DNA of 64,000 nucleotides, taken from Marthasterias glacialis. Lineage: Eukaryota; Echinodermata; Asteroidea; Forcipulatida; Asteriidae. The translations under genes were made by a program, and so were the position numbers. The notes beneath the pieces were generated by a model. That model saw nothing but the letters and a program-made list of their open reading frames with translations, was not told the DNA's origin and did not search any database. Location of the stretch: contig OU452234.1 of NCBI GenBank assembly GCA_911728455.2, forward strand, positions 2,110,501 through 2,174,500. Reading direction: 5' to 3'. This document shows, piece by piece, positions 48,301-60,822 of the stretch. Within the stretch, counting starts at the first letter, position 1, and each line of letters starts with the position of its first letter.

Positions 48301-51300
48301 AATGCTCTTCAAACGCATGTCTAATGGCACTTTTGTACACGAAGCTGTAACAAAGTGAAAACAAGACTTATCAACGGCTCTATCTCCCAAAGTATTGGCG
48401 GCAAACTGACAAGTCTAACACTGTTGGAAAGCCCTGTTCATGGGCTTTCCGAAAATGCCGGTCTTGAGGCTGTGGGATAAACAGGGAGGATGCCAGGGCC
48501 TGCGGAGTGAGGACACCCCGAGGATGTCCAGTGCATACGGCCATGCTGTATGTACGTCAACAATAGCCAAGGCCGCTACGTGTGTGCTGGACCGAAGCCA
48601 GCAAAAAAAAAAAAAAACCCGCTGAAAAAAGAAGTCGGCAGCGCCACGGCCAATAACTCCAGAAATAATGGGGCTAGAGAGAAATTTCTTGTACCTGCAG
48701 TTAGCTGCCATAGTCCTGCATCCGACAATCTGGTTTTCCCGGCCAGCCAGGGCCATCTTCCGCCTTGAAACGCCCAGGGAACGGAGCTGCTCCGAATGCT
48801 CTTCAAACGCATGTCTAATGGCACTTTTGTACACGAAGCTGTAACAAAGTGAAAACAAGACTTATCAACGGCTCTATCTCCCAAAGTATTGGCGGCAAAC
48901 TGACAAGTCTAACACTGTTGGAAAGCCCTGTTCATGGGCTTTCCGAAAATGCCGGTCTTGAGGCTGTGGAATAAACAGGGAGGATGCCAGGGCCCGCGGA
49001 GTGAGGACACCCCGAGGATGTCCAGTGCATACGGCCATGCTGTATGTACGTCAACAATAGCCAAGGCCGCTACGTGTGTGCTGGACCGAAGCCAGCAAAA
49101 AAAAAAAAAAAAAAACCCGCTGAAAAAAGAAGTCGGCAGCGCCACGGCCAATAACTTCAGAAATAATGGGGCTAGAGAGAAATTTCTTGTACCTGCAGTT
49201 AGCTGCCATAGTCCTGCATCCGACAATCTGGTTTTCCCGGCCAGCCAGGGCCATCTTCCGCCTTGAAACGCCCAGGGAACGGAGCTGCTCCGAATGCTCT
49301 TCAAACGCATGTCTAATGGCACTTTTGTACACGAAGCTGTAACAAAGTGAAAACAAGACTTATCAACGGCTCTATCTCCCAAAGTATTGGCGGCAAACTG
49401 ACAAGTCTAACACTGTTGGAAAGCCCTGTTCATGGGCTTTCCGAAAATGCCGGTCTTGAGGCTGTGGGATAAACAGGGAGGATGCCAGGGCCCGCGGAGT
49501 GAGGACACCCCGAGGATGTCCAGTGCATACGGCCATGCTGTATGTACGTCAACAATAGCCAAGGCCGCTACGTGTGTGCTGGACCGAAGCCAGCAAAAAA
49601 AAAAAAAAACCCGCTGAAAAAAGAAGTCGGCAGCGCCACGGCCAATAACTCCAGAAATAATGGGGCTAGAGAGAAATTTCTTGTACCTGCAGTTAGCTGC
49701 CATAGTCCTGCATCCGACAATCTGGTTTTCCCGGCCAGCCAGGGCCATCTTCCGCCTTGAAACGCCCAGGGAACGGAGCTGCTCCGAATGCTCTTCAAAC
49801 GCATGTCTAATGGCACTTTTGTACACGAAGCTGTAACAAAGTGAAAACAAGACTTATCAACGGCTCTATCTCCCAAAGTATTGGCGGCAAACTGACAAGT
49901 CTAACACTGTTGGAAAGCCCTGTTCATGGGCTTTCCGAAAATGCCGGTCTTGAGGCTGTGGAATAAACAGGGAGGATGCCAGGGCCCGCGGAGTGAGGAC
50001 ACCCCGAGGATGTCCAGTGCATACGGCCATGCTGTATGTACGTCAACAATAGCCAAGGCCGCTACGTGGGTGCTGGACCGAAGCCAGCAAAAAAAAAAAA
50101 AAAACCCGCTGAAAAAAGAAGTCGGCAGCGCCACGGCCAATAACTCCAGAAATAATGGGGCTAGAGAGAAATTTCTTGTACCTGCAGTTAGCTGCCATAG
50201 TCCTGCATCCGACAATCTGATTTTCCCGGCCAGCCAGGGCCATCTTCCGCCTTGAAACGCCCAGGGAACGGAGCTGCTCCGAATGCTCTTCAAACGCATG
50301 TCTAATGGCACTTTTGTACACGAAGCTGTAACAAAGTGAAAACAAGACTTATCAACGGCTCTATCTCCCAAAGTATTGGCGGCAAACTGACAAGTCTAAC
50401 ACTGTTGGAAAGCCCTGTTCATGGGCTTTCCGAAAATGCCGGTCTTGAGGCTGTGGGATAAACAGGGAGGATGCCAGGGCCCGCGGAGTGAGGACACCCC
50501 GAGGATGTCCAGTGCATACGGCCATGCTGTATGTACGTCAACAATAGCCAAGGCCGCTACGTGTGTGCTGGACCGAAGCCAGCAAAAAAAAAAAAAAAAA
50601 CCCGCTGAAAAAAGAAGTCGGCAGCGCCACGGCCAATAACTCCAGAAATAATGGGGCTAGAGAGAAATTTATTGTACCTGCAGTTAGCTGCCATAGTCCT
50701 GCATCCGACAATCTGGTTTTCCCGGCCAGCCAGGGCCATCTTCCGCCTTGAAACGCCCAGGGAACGGAGCTGCTCCGAATGCTCTTCAAACGCATGTCTA
50801 ATGGCACTTTTGTACACGAAGCTGTAACAAAGTGAAAACAAGACTTATCAACGGCTCTATCTCCCAAAGTATTGGCGGCAAACTGACAAGTCTAACACTG
50901 TTGGAAAGCCCTGTTCATGGGCTTTCCGAAAATGCCGGTCTTGAGGCTGTGGGATAAACAGGGAGGATGCCAGGGCCCGCGGAGTGAGGACACCCCGAGG
51001 ATGTCCAGTGCATACGGCCATGCTGTATGTACGTCAACAATAGCCAAGGCCGCTACGTGTGTGCTGGACCGAAGCCAGCAAAAAAAAAAAAAAAACCCGC
51101 TGAAAAAAGAAGTCGGCAGCGCCACGGCCAATAACTCCAGAAATAATGGGGCTAGAGAGAAATTTCTTGTACCTGCAGTTAGCTGCCATAGTCCTGCATC
51201 CGACAATCTGGTTTTCCCGGCCAGCCAGGGCCATCTTCCGCCTTGAAACGCCCAGGGAACGGAGCTGCTCCGAATGCTCTTCAAACGCATGTCTAATGGC

Positions 51301-54300
51301 ACTTTTGTACACGAAGCTGTAACAAAGTGAAAACAAGACTTATCAACGGCTCTATCTCCCAAAGTATTGGCGGCAAACTGACAAGTCTAACACTGTTGGA
51401 AAGCCCTGTTCATGGGCTTTCCGAAAATGCCGGTCTTGAGGCTGTGGAATAAACAGGGAGGATGCCAGGGCCCGCGGAGTGAGGACACCCCGAGGATGTC
51501 CAGTGCATACGGCCATGCTGTATGTACGTCAACAATAGCCAAGGCCGCTACGTGTGTGCTGGACCGAAGCCAGCAAAAAAAAAAAAAAAAACCCGCTGAA
51601 AAAAGAAGTCGGCAGCGCCACGGCCAATAACTCCAGAAATAATGGGGCTAGAGAGAAATTTATTGTACCTGCAGTTAGCTGCCATAGTCCTGCATCCGAC
51701 AATCTGGTTTTCCCGGCCAGCCAGGGCCATCTTCCGCCTTGAAACGCCCAGGGAACGGAGCTGCTCCGAATGCTCTTCAAACGCATGTCTAATGGCACTT
51801 TTGTACACGAAGCTGTAACAAAGTGAAAACAAGACTTATCAACGGCTCTATCTCCCAAAGTATTGGCGGCAAACTGACAAGTCTAACACTGTTGGAAAGC
51901 CCTGTTCATGGGCTTTCCGAAAATGCCGGTCTTGAGGCTGTGGGATAAACAGGGAGGATGCCAGGGCCCGCGGAGTGAGGACACCCCGAGGATGTCCAGT
52001 GCATACGGCCATGCTGTATGTACGTCAACAATAGCCAAGGCCGCTACGTGTGTGCTGGACCGAAGCCAGCAAAAAAAAAAAAAAACCCGCTGAAAAAAGA
52101 AGTCGGCAGCGCCACGGCCAATAACTCCAGAAATAATGGGGCTAGAGAGAAATTTCTTGTACCTGCAGTTAGCTGCCATAGTCCTGCATCCGACAATCTG
52201 GTTTTCCCGGCCAGCCAGGGCCATCTTCCGCCTTGAAACGCCCAGGGAACGGAGCTGCTCCGAATGCTCTTCAAACGCATGTCTAATGGCACTTTTGTAC
52301 ACGAAGCTGTAACAAAGTGAAAACAAGACTTATCAACGGCTCTATCTCCCAAAGTATTGGCGGCAAACTGACAAGTCTAACACTGTTGGAAAGCCCTGTT
52401 CATGGGCTTTCCGAAAATGCCGGTCTTGAGGCTGTGGGATAAACAGGGAGGATGCCAGGGCCCGCGGAGTGAGGACACCCCGAGGATGTCCAGTGCATAC
52501 GGCCATGCTGTATGTACGTCAACAATAGCCAAGGCCGCTACGTGTGTGCTGGACCGAAGCCAGCAAAAAAAAAAAAAAAAACCCGCTGAAAAAAGAAGTC
52601 GGCAGCGCCACGGCCAATAACTCCAGAAATAATGGGGCTAGAGAGAAATTTATTGTACCTGCAGTTAGCTGCCATAGTCCTGCATCCGACAATCTGGTTT
52701 TCCCGGCCAGCCAGGGCCATCTTCCGCCTTGAAACGCCCAGGGAACGGAGCTGCTCCGAATGCTCTTCAAACGCATGTCTAATGGCACTTTTGTACACGA
52801 AGCTGTAACAAAGTGAAAACAAGACTTATCAACGGCTCTATCTCCCAAAGTATTGGCGGCAAACTGACAAGTCTAACACTGTTGGAAAGCCCTGTTCATG
52901 GGCTTTCCGAAAATGCCGGTCTTGAGGCTGTGGGATAAACAGGGAGGATGCCAGGGCCCGCGGAGTGAGGACACCCCGAGGATGTCCAGTGCATACGGCC
53001 ATGCTGTATGTACGTCAACAATAGCCAAGGCCGCTACGTGTGTGCTGGACCGAAGCCAGCAAAAAAAAAAAAAAAACCCGCTGAAAAAAGAAGTCGGCAG
53101 CGCCACGGCCAATAACTCCAGAAATAATGGGGCTAGAGAGAAATTTCTTGTACCTGCAGTTAGCTGCCATAGTCCTGCATCCGACAATCTGGTTTTCCCG
53201 GCCAGCCAGGGCCATCTTCCGCCTTGAAACGCCCAGGGAACGGAGCTGCTCCGAATGCTCTTCAAACGCATGTCTAATGGCACTTTTGTACACGAAGCTG
53301 TAACAAAGTGAAAACAAGACTTATCAACGGCTCTATCTCCCAAAGTATTGGCGGCAAACTGACAAGTCTAACACTGTTGGAAAGCCCTGTTCATGGGCTT
53401 TCCGAAAATGCCGGTCTTGAGGCTGTGGAATAAACAGGGAGGATGCCAGGGCCCGCGGAGTGAGGACACCCCGAGGATGTCCAGTGCATACGGCCATGCT
53501 GTATGTACGTCAACAATAGCCAAGGCCGCTACGTGTGTGCTGGACCGAAGCCAGAAAAAAAAAAAAAAAAAACCCGCTGAAAAAAGAAGTCGGCAGCGCC
53601 ACGGCCAATAACTCCAGAAATAATGGGGCTAGAGAGAAATTTCTTGTACCTGCAGTTAGCTGCCATAGTCGTGCATCCGACAATCTGGTTTTCCCGGCCA
53701 GCCAGGGCCATCTTCCGCCTTGAAACGCCCAGGGAACGGAGCTGCTCCGAATGCTCTTCAAACGCATGTCTAATGGCACTTTTGTACACGAAGCTGTAAC
53801 AAAGTGAAAACAAGACTTATCAACGGCTCTATCTCCCAAAGTATTGGCGGCAAACTGACAAGTCTAACACTGTTGGAAAGCCCTGTTCATGGGCTTTCCG
53901 AAAATGCCGGTCTTGAGGCTGTGGGATAAACAGGGAGGATGCCAGGGGCCGCAGAGTGAGGACACCCCGAGGATGTCCAGTGCATACGGCCATGCTGTAT
54001 GTACGTCAACAATAGCCAAGGCCGCTACGTGTGTGCTGGACCGAAGCCAGCAAAAAAAAAAAAAAAAACCCGCTGAAAAAAGAAGTCGGCAGCGCCACGG
54101 CCAATAACTTCAGAAATAATGGGGCTAGAGAGAAATTTCTTGTACCTGCAGTTAGCTGCCATAGTCCTGCATCCGACAATCTGGTTTTCCCGGCCAGCCA
54201 GGGCCATCTTCCGCCTTGAAACGCCCAGGGAACGGAGCTGCTCCGAAAGCTCTTCAAACGCATGTCTAATGGCACTTTTGTACACGAAGCTGTAACAAAG

Positions 54301-54863
54301 TGAAAACAAGACTTATCAACGGCTCTATCTCCCAAAGTATTGGCGGCAAACTGACAAGTCTAACACTGTTGGAAAGCCCTGTTCATGGGCTTTCCGAAAA
54401 TGCCGGTCTTGAGGCTGTGGGATAAACAGGGAGGATGCCAGGGCCCGCGGAGTGAGGACACCCCGAGGATGTCCAGTGCATACGGCCATGCTGTATGTAC
54501 GTCAACAATAGCCAAGGCCGCTACGTGTGTGCTGGACCGAAGCCAGCAAAAAAAAAAAAAACCCGCTGAAAAAAGAAGTCGGCAGCGCCACGGCCAATAA
54601 CTCCAGAAATAATGGGGCTAGAGAGAAATTTCTTGTACCTGCAGTTAGCTGCCATAGTCCTGCATCCGACAATCTGGTTTTCCCGGCCAGCCAGGGCCAT
54701 CTTCCGCCTTGAAACGCCCAGGGAACGGAGCTGCTCCGAATGCTCTTCAAACGCATGTCTAATGGCACTTTTGTACACGAAGCTGTAACAAAGTGAAAAC
54801 AAGACTTATCAACGGCTCTATCTCCCAAAGTATTGGCGGCAAACTGACAAGTCTAACACTGTT

Positions 54864-55863
54864 GGAAAGCCCTGTTCATGGGCTTTCCGAAAATGCCGGT
54901 CTTGAGGCTGTGGGATGGGATAAACAGGGAGGATGCCAGGGCCCGCGGAGTGAGGACACCCCGAGGATGTCCAGTGCATACGGCCATGCTGTATGTACGT
55001 CAACAATAGCCAAGGCCGCTACGTGTGTGCTGGACCGAAGCCAGCAAAAAAAAAAAAAAACCAGCTGAAAAAAGAAGTCGGCAGCGCCACGGCCAGTAAC
55101 TCCAGAAATAATGGGGCTAGAGAGAAATTTCTTGTACCTGCAGTTAGCTGCCATAGTCCTGCATCCGACAATCTGGTTTTCCCGGCCAGCCAGGGCCATC
55201 TTCCGCCTTGAAACGCCCAGGGAACGGAGCTGCTCCGAATGCTCTTCAAACGCATGTCTAATGGCACTTTTGTACACGAAGCTGTAACAAAGTGAAAACA
55301 AGACTTATCAACGGCTCTATCTCCCAAAGTATTGGCGGCAAACTGACAAGTCTAACACTGTTGGAAAGCCCTGTTCATGGGCTTTCCGAAAATGCCGGTC
55401 TTGAGGCTGTGGGATGGGATAAACAGGGAGGATGCCAGGGCCCGCAGAGTGAGGACACCCCGAGGATGTCCAGTGCATACGGCCATGCTGTATGTACGTC
55501 AACAATAGCCAAGGCCGCTACGTGTGTGCTGGACCGAAGCCAGCAAAAAAAAAAAAAAAAACCCGCTGAAAAAAGAAGTCGGCAGCGCCACGGCCAGTAA
55601 CTCCAGAAATAATGGGGCTAGAGAGAAATTTCTTGTACCTGCAGTTAGCTGCCATAGTCCTGCATCCGACAATCTGGTTTTCCCGGCCAGCCAGGGCCAT
55701 CTTCCGCCTTGAAACGCCCAGGGAACGGAGCTGCTCCGAATGCTCTTCAAACGCATGTCTAATGGCACTTTTGTACACGAAGCTGTAACAAAGTGAAAAC
55801 AAGACTTATCAACGGCTCTATCTCCCAAAGTATTGGCGGCAAACTGACAAGTCTAACACTGTT
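54864..55863 (+). repeat. Two units with a 5-bp GGGAT tandem duplication
   Basis: Units at 54864 (499 bp) and 55363 (501 bp) both read GGGATGGGATAAAC, at 54912-54921 and 55411-55420, where all others have one GGGAT. Both also carry CCAGTAACT. The first has CCAGCTG after 15 A; the second has CCCGCAGAG and 17 A. The shared rare indel shows they descend from one duplicated unit, then diverged or exchanged their middle segments. Confidence 0.88.
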
Positions 55864-58838
55864 GGAAAGCCCTGTTCATGGGCTTTCCGAAAATGCCGGT
55901 CTTGAGGCTGTGGGATAAACAGGGAGGATGCCAGGGCCCGCGGAGTGAGGACACCCCGAGGATGTCCAGTGCATACGGCCATGCTGTATGTACGTCAACA
56001 ATAGCCAAGGCCGCTACGTGTGTGCTGGACCGAAGCCAGCAAAAAAAAAAAAAAAACCCGCTGAAAAAAGAAGTCGGCAGCGCCACGGCCAGTAACTCCA
56101 GAAATAATGGGGCTAGAGAGAAATTTCTTGTACCTGCAGTTAGCTGCCATAGTCCTGCATCCGACAATCTGGTTTTCCCGGCCAGCCAGGGCCATCTTCC
56201 GCCTTGAAACGCCCAGGGAACGGAGCTGCTCCGAATGCTCTTCAAACGCATGTCTAATGGCACTTTTGTACACGAAGCTGTAACAAAGTGAAAACAAGAC
56301 TTATCAACGGCTCTATCTCCCAAAGTATTGGCGGCAAACTGACAAGTCTAACACTGTTGGAAAGCCCTGTTCATGGGCTTTCCGAAAATGCCGGTCTTGA
56401 GGCTGTGGGATAAACAGGGAGGATGCCAGGGCCCGCGGAGTGAGGACACCCCGAGGATGTCCAGTGCATACGGCCATGCTGTATGTACGTCAACAATAGC
56501 CAAGGCCGCTACGTGTGTGCTGGACCGAAGCCAGCAAAAAAAAAAAAAAAAAAAACCCGCTGAAAAAAGAAGTCGGCAGCGCCACGGCCAGTAACTCCAG
56601 AAATAATGGGGCTAGAGAGAAATTTCTTGTACCTGCAGTTAGCTGCCATAGTCCTGCATCCGACAATCTGGTTTTCCCGGCCAGCCAGGGCCATCTTCCG
56701 CCTTGAAACGCCCAGGGAACGGAGCTGCTCCGAATGCTCTTCAAACGCATGTCTAATGGCACTTTTGTACACGAAGCTGTAACAAAGTGAAAACAAGACT
56801 TATCAACGGCTCTATCTCCCAAAGTATTGGCGGCAAACTGACAAGTCTAACACTGTTGGAAAGCCCTGTTCATGGGCTTTCCGAAAATGCCGGTCTTGAG
56901 GCTGTGGGATAAACAGGGAGGATGCCAGGGCCCGCGGAGTGAGGACACCCCGAGGATGTCCAGTGCATACGGCCATGCTGTATGTACGTCAACAATAGCC
57001 AAGGCCGCTACGTGTGTGCTGGACCGAAGCCAGCAAAAAAAAAAAAAAACCCGCTGAAAAAAGAAGTCGGCAGCGCCACGGCCAATAACTCCAGAAATAA
57101 TGGGGCTAGAGAGAAATTTCTTGTACCTGCAGTTAGCTGCCATAGTCCTGCATCCGACAATCTGGTTTTCCCGGCCAGCCAGGGCCATCTTCCGCCTTGA
57201 AACGTCCAGGGAACGGAGCTGCTCCGAATGCTCTTCAAACGCATGTCTAATGGCACTTTTGTACACGAAGCTGTAACAAAGTGAAAACAAGACTTATCAA
57301 CGGCTCTATCTCCCAAAGTATTGGCGGCAAACTGACAAGTCTAACACTGTTGGAAAGCCCTGTTCATGGGCTTTTCGAAAATGCCGGTCTTGAGGCTGTG
57401 GGATAAACAGGGAGGATGCCAGGGCCCGCGGAGTGAGGACACCCCGAGGATGTCCAGTGCATACGGCCATGCTGTATGTACGTCAACAATAGCCAAGGCC
57501 GCTACGTGTGTGCTGGACCGAAGCCAGCAAAAAAAAAAAAAAAACCCGCTGAAAAAAGAAGTCGGCAGCGCCACGGCCAGTAACTCCAGAAATAATGGGG
57601 CTAGAGAGAAATTTCTTGTACCTGCAGTTAGCTGCCATAGTCCTGCATCCGACAATCTGGTTTTCCCGGCCAGCCAGGGCCATCTTCCGCCTTGAAACGC
57701 CCAGGGAACGGAGCTGCTCCGAATGCTCTTCAAACGCATGTCTAATGGCACTTTTGTACACGAAGCTGTAACAAAGTGAAAACAAGACTTATCAACGGCC
57801 CTATCTCCCAAAGTATTGGCGGCAAACTGACAAGTCTAACACTGTTGGAAAGCCCTGTTCATGGGCTTTCCGAAAATGCCGGTCTTGAGGCTGTGGGATA
57901 AACAGGGAGGATGCCAAGGTCCGCGGAGTGAGGACACCCCGAGGATGTCCAGTGCATACGGCCATGCTGTATGTACGTCAACAATATCCAAGGCCGCTAC
58001 GTGTGTGCTGGACCGAAGCCAGCAAAAAAAAAAAAAAAAACCCGCTGAAAAAAGAAGTCGGCAGCGCCACGGCCAGTAACTCCAGAAATAATGGGGCTAG
58101 AGAGAAATTTCTTGTACCTGCAGTTAGCTGCCATAGTCCTGCATCCGACAATCTGGTTTTCCCGGCCAGCCAGGGCCATCTTCCGCCTTGAAACGCCCAG
58201 GGAACGGAGCTGCTCCGAATGCTCTTCAAACGCATGTCTAATGGCACTTTTGTACACGAAGCTGTAACAAAGTGAAAACAAGACTTATCAACGGCTCTAT
58301 CTCCCAAAGTATTGGCGGCAAACTGACAAGTCTAACACTGTTGGAAAGCCCTGTTCATGGGCTTTCCGAAAATGCCGGTCTTGAGGCTGTGGGATAAACA
58401 GGGAGGATGCCAAGGTCCGCGGAGTGAGGACACCCCGAGGATGTCCAGTGCATACGGCCATGCTGTATGTACGTCAACAATAGCCAAGGCCGCTACGTGT
58501 GTGCTGGACCGAAGCCAGCAAAAAAAAAAAAAAAAACCCGCTGAAAAAAGAAGTCGGCAGCGCCACGGCCAATAACTCCAGAAATAATGGGGCTAGAGAG
58601 AAATTTCTTGTACCTGCAGTTAGCTGCCATAGTCCTGCATCCGACAATCTGGTTTTCCCGGCCAGCCAGGGCCATCTTCCGCCTTGAAACGCCCAGGGAA
58701 CGGAGCTGCTCCGAATGCTCTTCAAACGCATGTCTAATGGCACTTTTGTACACGAAGCTGTAACAAAGTGAAAACAAGACTTATCAACGGCTCTATCTCC
58801 CAAAGTATTGGCGGCAAACTGACAAGTCTAACACTGTT
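55864..58838 (+). repeat. AGTAACT-rich single units
   Basis: Unit starts 55864, 56359 (20 A, 499 bp), 56858 (CCAATAACT, CGTCCAGG), 57352 (GGCTTTTCG, GGCCCTATC), 57847 (CCAAGGTCCG, AATATCCAAGG), 58343 (CCAAGGTCCG, CCAATAACT). Most share CCAGTAACT with B units of the left-hand zone. The pair 57352+57847 has a relative at 61814+62309. Confidence 0.78.
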
Positions 58839-60822
58839 GGAAAGCCCTGTTCATGGGCTTTCCGAAAATGCCGGTCTTGAGGCTGTGGGATAAACAGGGA
58901 GGATGCCAGGGCCCGCGGAGTGAGGACACCCCGAGGATGTCCAGTGCATACGGCCATGCTGTATGTACGTCAACAATAGCCAAGGCCGCTACGTGTGTGC
59001 TGGACCGAAGCCAGAAAAAAAAAAAAAAAAAAACCCGCAGAAAAAAGAAGTCGGCAGCGCCACGGCCAGTAACTCCAGAAATAATGGGGCTAGAGAGAAA
59101 TTTCTTGTACCTGCAGTTAGCTGCTATAGTCCTGCATCCGACAATCTGGTTTTCCCGGCCAGCCAGGGCCATCTTCCGCCTTGAAACGCCCAGGGAACGG
59201 AGCTGCTCCGAATGCTCTTCAAACGCATGTCTAATGGCACTTTTGTACACGAAGCTGTAACAAAGTGAAAACAAGACTTATCAACAGCTCTATCTCCAAA
59301 AGTATTGGCGGCAAACTGACAAGTCTAACACTGTTGGAAAGCCCTGTTCATGGGCTTTCCGAAAATGCCGGTCTTGAGGCTGTGGGATAAACAGGGAGGA
59401 TGCCAGGGCCCGCGGAGTGAGGACACCCCGAGGATGTCCAGTGCATACGGCCATGCTGTATGTACGTCAACAATAGCCAAGGCCGCTACGTGTGTGCTGG
59501 ACCGAAGCCAGCAAAAAAAAAAAAAAAAACCGCTGAAAAAAGAAGTTGGCAGCGCCACGGCCAGTAACTCCAGAAATAATGGGGCTAGAGAGAAATTTCT
59601 TGTACCTGCAGTTAGCTGCCATAGTCCTGCATCCGACAATCTGGTTTTCCCGGCCAGCCAGGGCCATCTTCCGCCTTGAAACGCCCAGGGAACGGAGCTG
59701 CTCCGAATGCTCTTCAAACGCATGTCTAATGGCACTTTTGTACACGAAGCTGTAACAAAGTGAAAACAAGACTTATCAACGGCTCTATCTCCCAAAGTAT
59801 TGGCGGCAAACTGACAAGTCTAACACTGTTGGAAAGCCCTGTTCATGGGCTTTCCGAAAATGCCGGTCTTGAGGCTGTGGGATAAACAGGGAGGATGCCA
59901 GGGCCCGCGGAGTGAGGACACCCCGAGGATGTCCAGTGCATACGGCCATGCTGTATGTACGTAAAAAATAGCCAAGGCCGCTACGTGTGTGCTGGACCGA
60001 AGCCAGCAAAAAAAAAAAAAAAAAAACCGCAGAAAAAAGAAGTCGGCAGCGCCACGGCCAGTAACTCCAGAAATAATGGGGCTAGAGAGAAATTTCTTGT
60101 ACCTGCAGTTAGCTGCTATAGTCCTGCATCCGACAATCTGGTTTTCCCGGCCAGCCAGGGCCATCTTCCGCCTTGAAACGCCCAGGGAACGGAGCTGCTC
60201 CGAATGCTCTTCAAACGCATGTCTAATGGCACTTTTGTACACGAAGCTGTAACAAAGTGAAAACAAGACTTATCAACAGCTCTATCTCCAAAAGTATTGG
60301 CGGCAAACTGACAAGTCTAACACTGTTGGAAAGCCCTGTTCATGGGCTTTCCGAAAATGCCGGTCTTGAGGCTGTGGGATAAACAGGGAGGATGCCAGGG
60401 CCCGCGGAGTGAGGACACCCCGAGGATGTCCAGTGCATACGGCCATGCTGTATGTACGTCAACAATAGCCAAGGCCGCTACGTGTGTGCTGGACCGAAGC
60501 CAGCAAAAAAAAAAAAAAAAACCGCTGAAAAAAGAAGTTGGCAGCGCCACGGCCAGTAACTCCAGAAATAATGGGGCTAGAGAGAAATTTCTTGTACCTG
60601 CAGTTAGCTGCCATAGTCCTGCATCCGACAATCTGGTTTTCCCGGCCAGCCAGGGCCATCTTCCGCCTTGAAACGCCCAGGGAACGGAGCTGCTCCGAAT
60701 GCTCTTCAAACGCATGTCTAATGGCACTTTTGTACACGAAGCTGTAACAAAGTGAAAACAAGACTTATCAACGGCTCTATCTCCCAAAGTATTGGCGGGA
60801 AACTAACAAGTCTAACACTGTT
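58839..60822 (+). repeat. Two-unit HOR, two copies of 992 bp
   Basis: Copies 58839+59336 and 59831+60328. The first unit has CCGCAGAAAAAAG, GCTATAG, CAACAGCTC and TCTCCAAAAG; the second has CCGCTG and GAAGTTGGC (a lost CpG). Copy-specific changes: CCAGAAAA in hairpin 3 at 58839, GTAAAAAATAGCC at 59831, and GGCGGGAAACTAAC at the end of 60328. Confidence 0.87.

Larger units (their letters stand above)
47931..48425 (+). repeat. Reference satellite unit (495 bp) with internal map
   Basis: This unit carries the majority base at nearly every variable site I noted, so it is a convenient reference. Map by unit offset: 1-25 inverted repeat; 67-80 ApaI-like GGGCCC next to SacII-like CCGCGG; 109-127 second hairpin; 160-178 third hairpin; 178-193 A-tract of 16; then CCCGCTG and an A-rich, purine-rich patch; a CTGCAG (PstI) site near 260; 358-370 13-nt palindrome; then a CA/AC-rich stretch returning to the next unit. 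The nonamer GCCAGGGCC occurs twice, once before the second hairpin and once upstream of the palindrome. Nothing in the unit matches Pol III A/B boxes or a splice or coding signature that I could support. Confidence 0.9.
47931..54863 (+). repeat. Homogeneous zone with alternating dimers
   Basis: Unit starts 47931, 48426, 48920, 49418, 49912, 50407, 50903, 51398, 51894, 52388, 52884, 53379, 53875, 54371. Units differ at very few sites: GTGGAATAAAC at 48920, 49912, 51398 and 53379; TTTATTGTACC at 50407, 51398 and 52388; AACTTCAG at 48920 and 53875; GCCTGCGG at 48426. The TTTATTG unit alternates with a plain unit, giving dimer spacing of 991 and 990 bp. Private changes include ACGTGGGTG and CTGATTTTC (49912), CCAGAAAA and GTCGTGC (53379), and GGGGCCGCAG and GAAAGCTC (53875). 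Confidence 0.85.

Noticed and set aside
48421..48440. CENP-B box (GTTGGAAA resembles the centre of the human motif)
   Set aside because: The bases essential for binding, TTCG on one side and CGGG on the other, are absent here. Other CCCG/CGGG occurrences in the unit that I checked do not have the required spacing.
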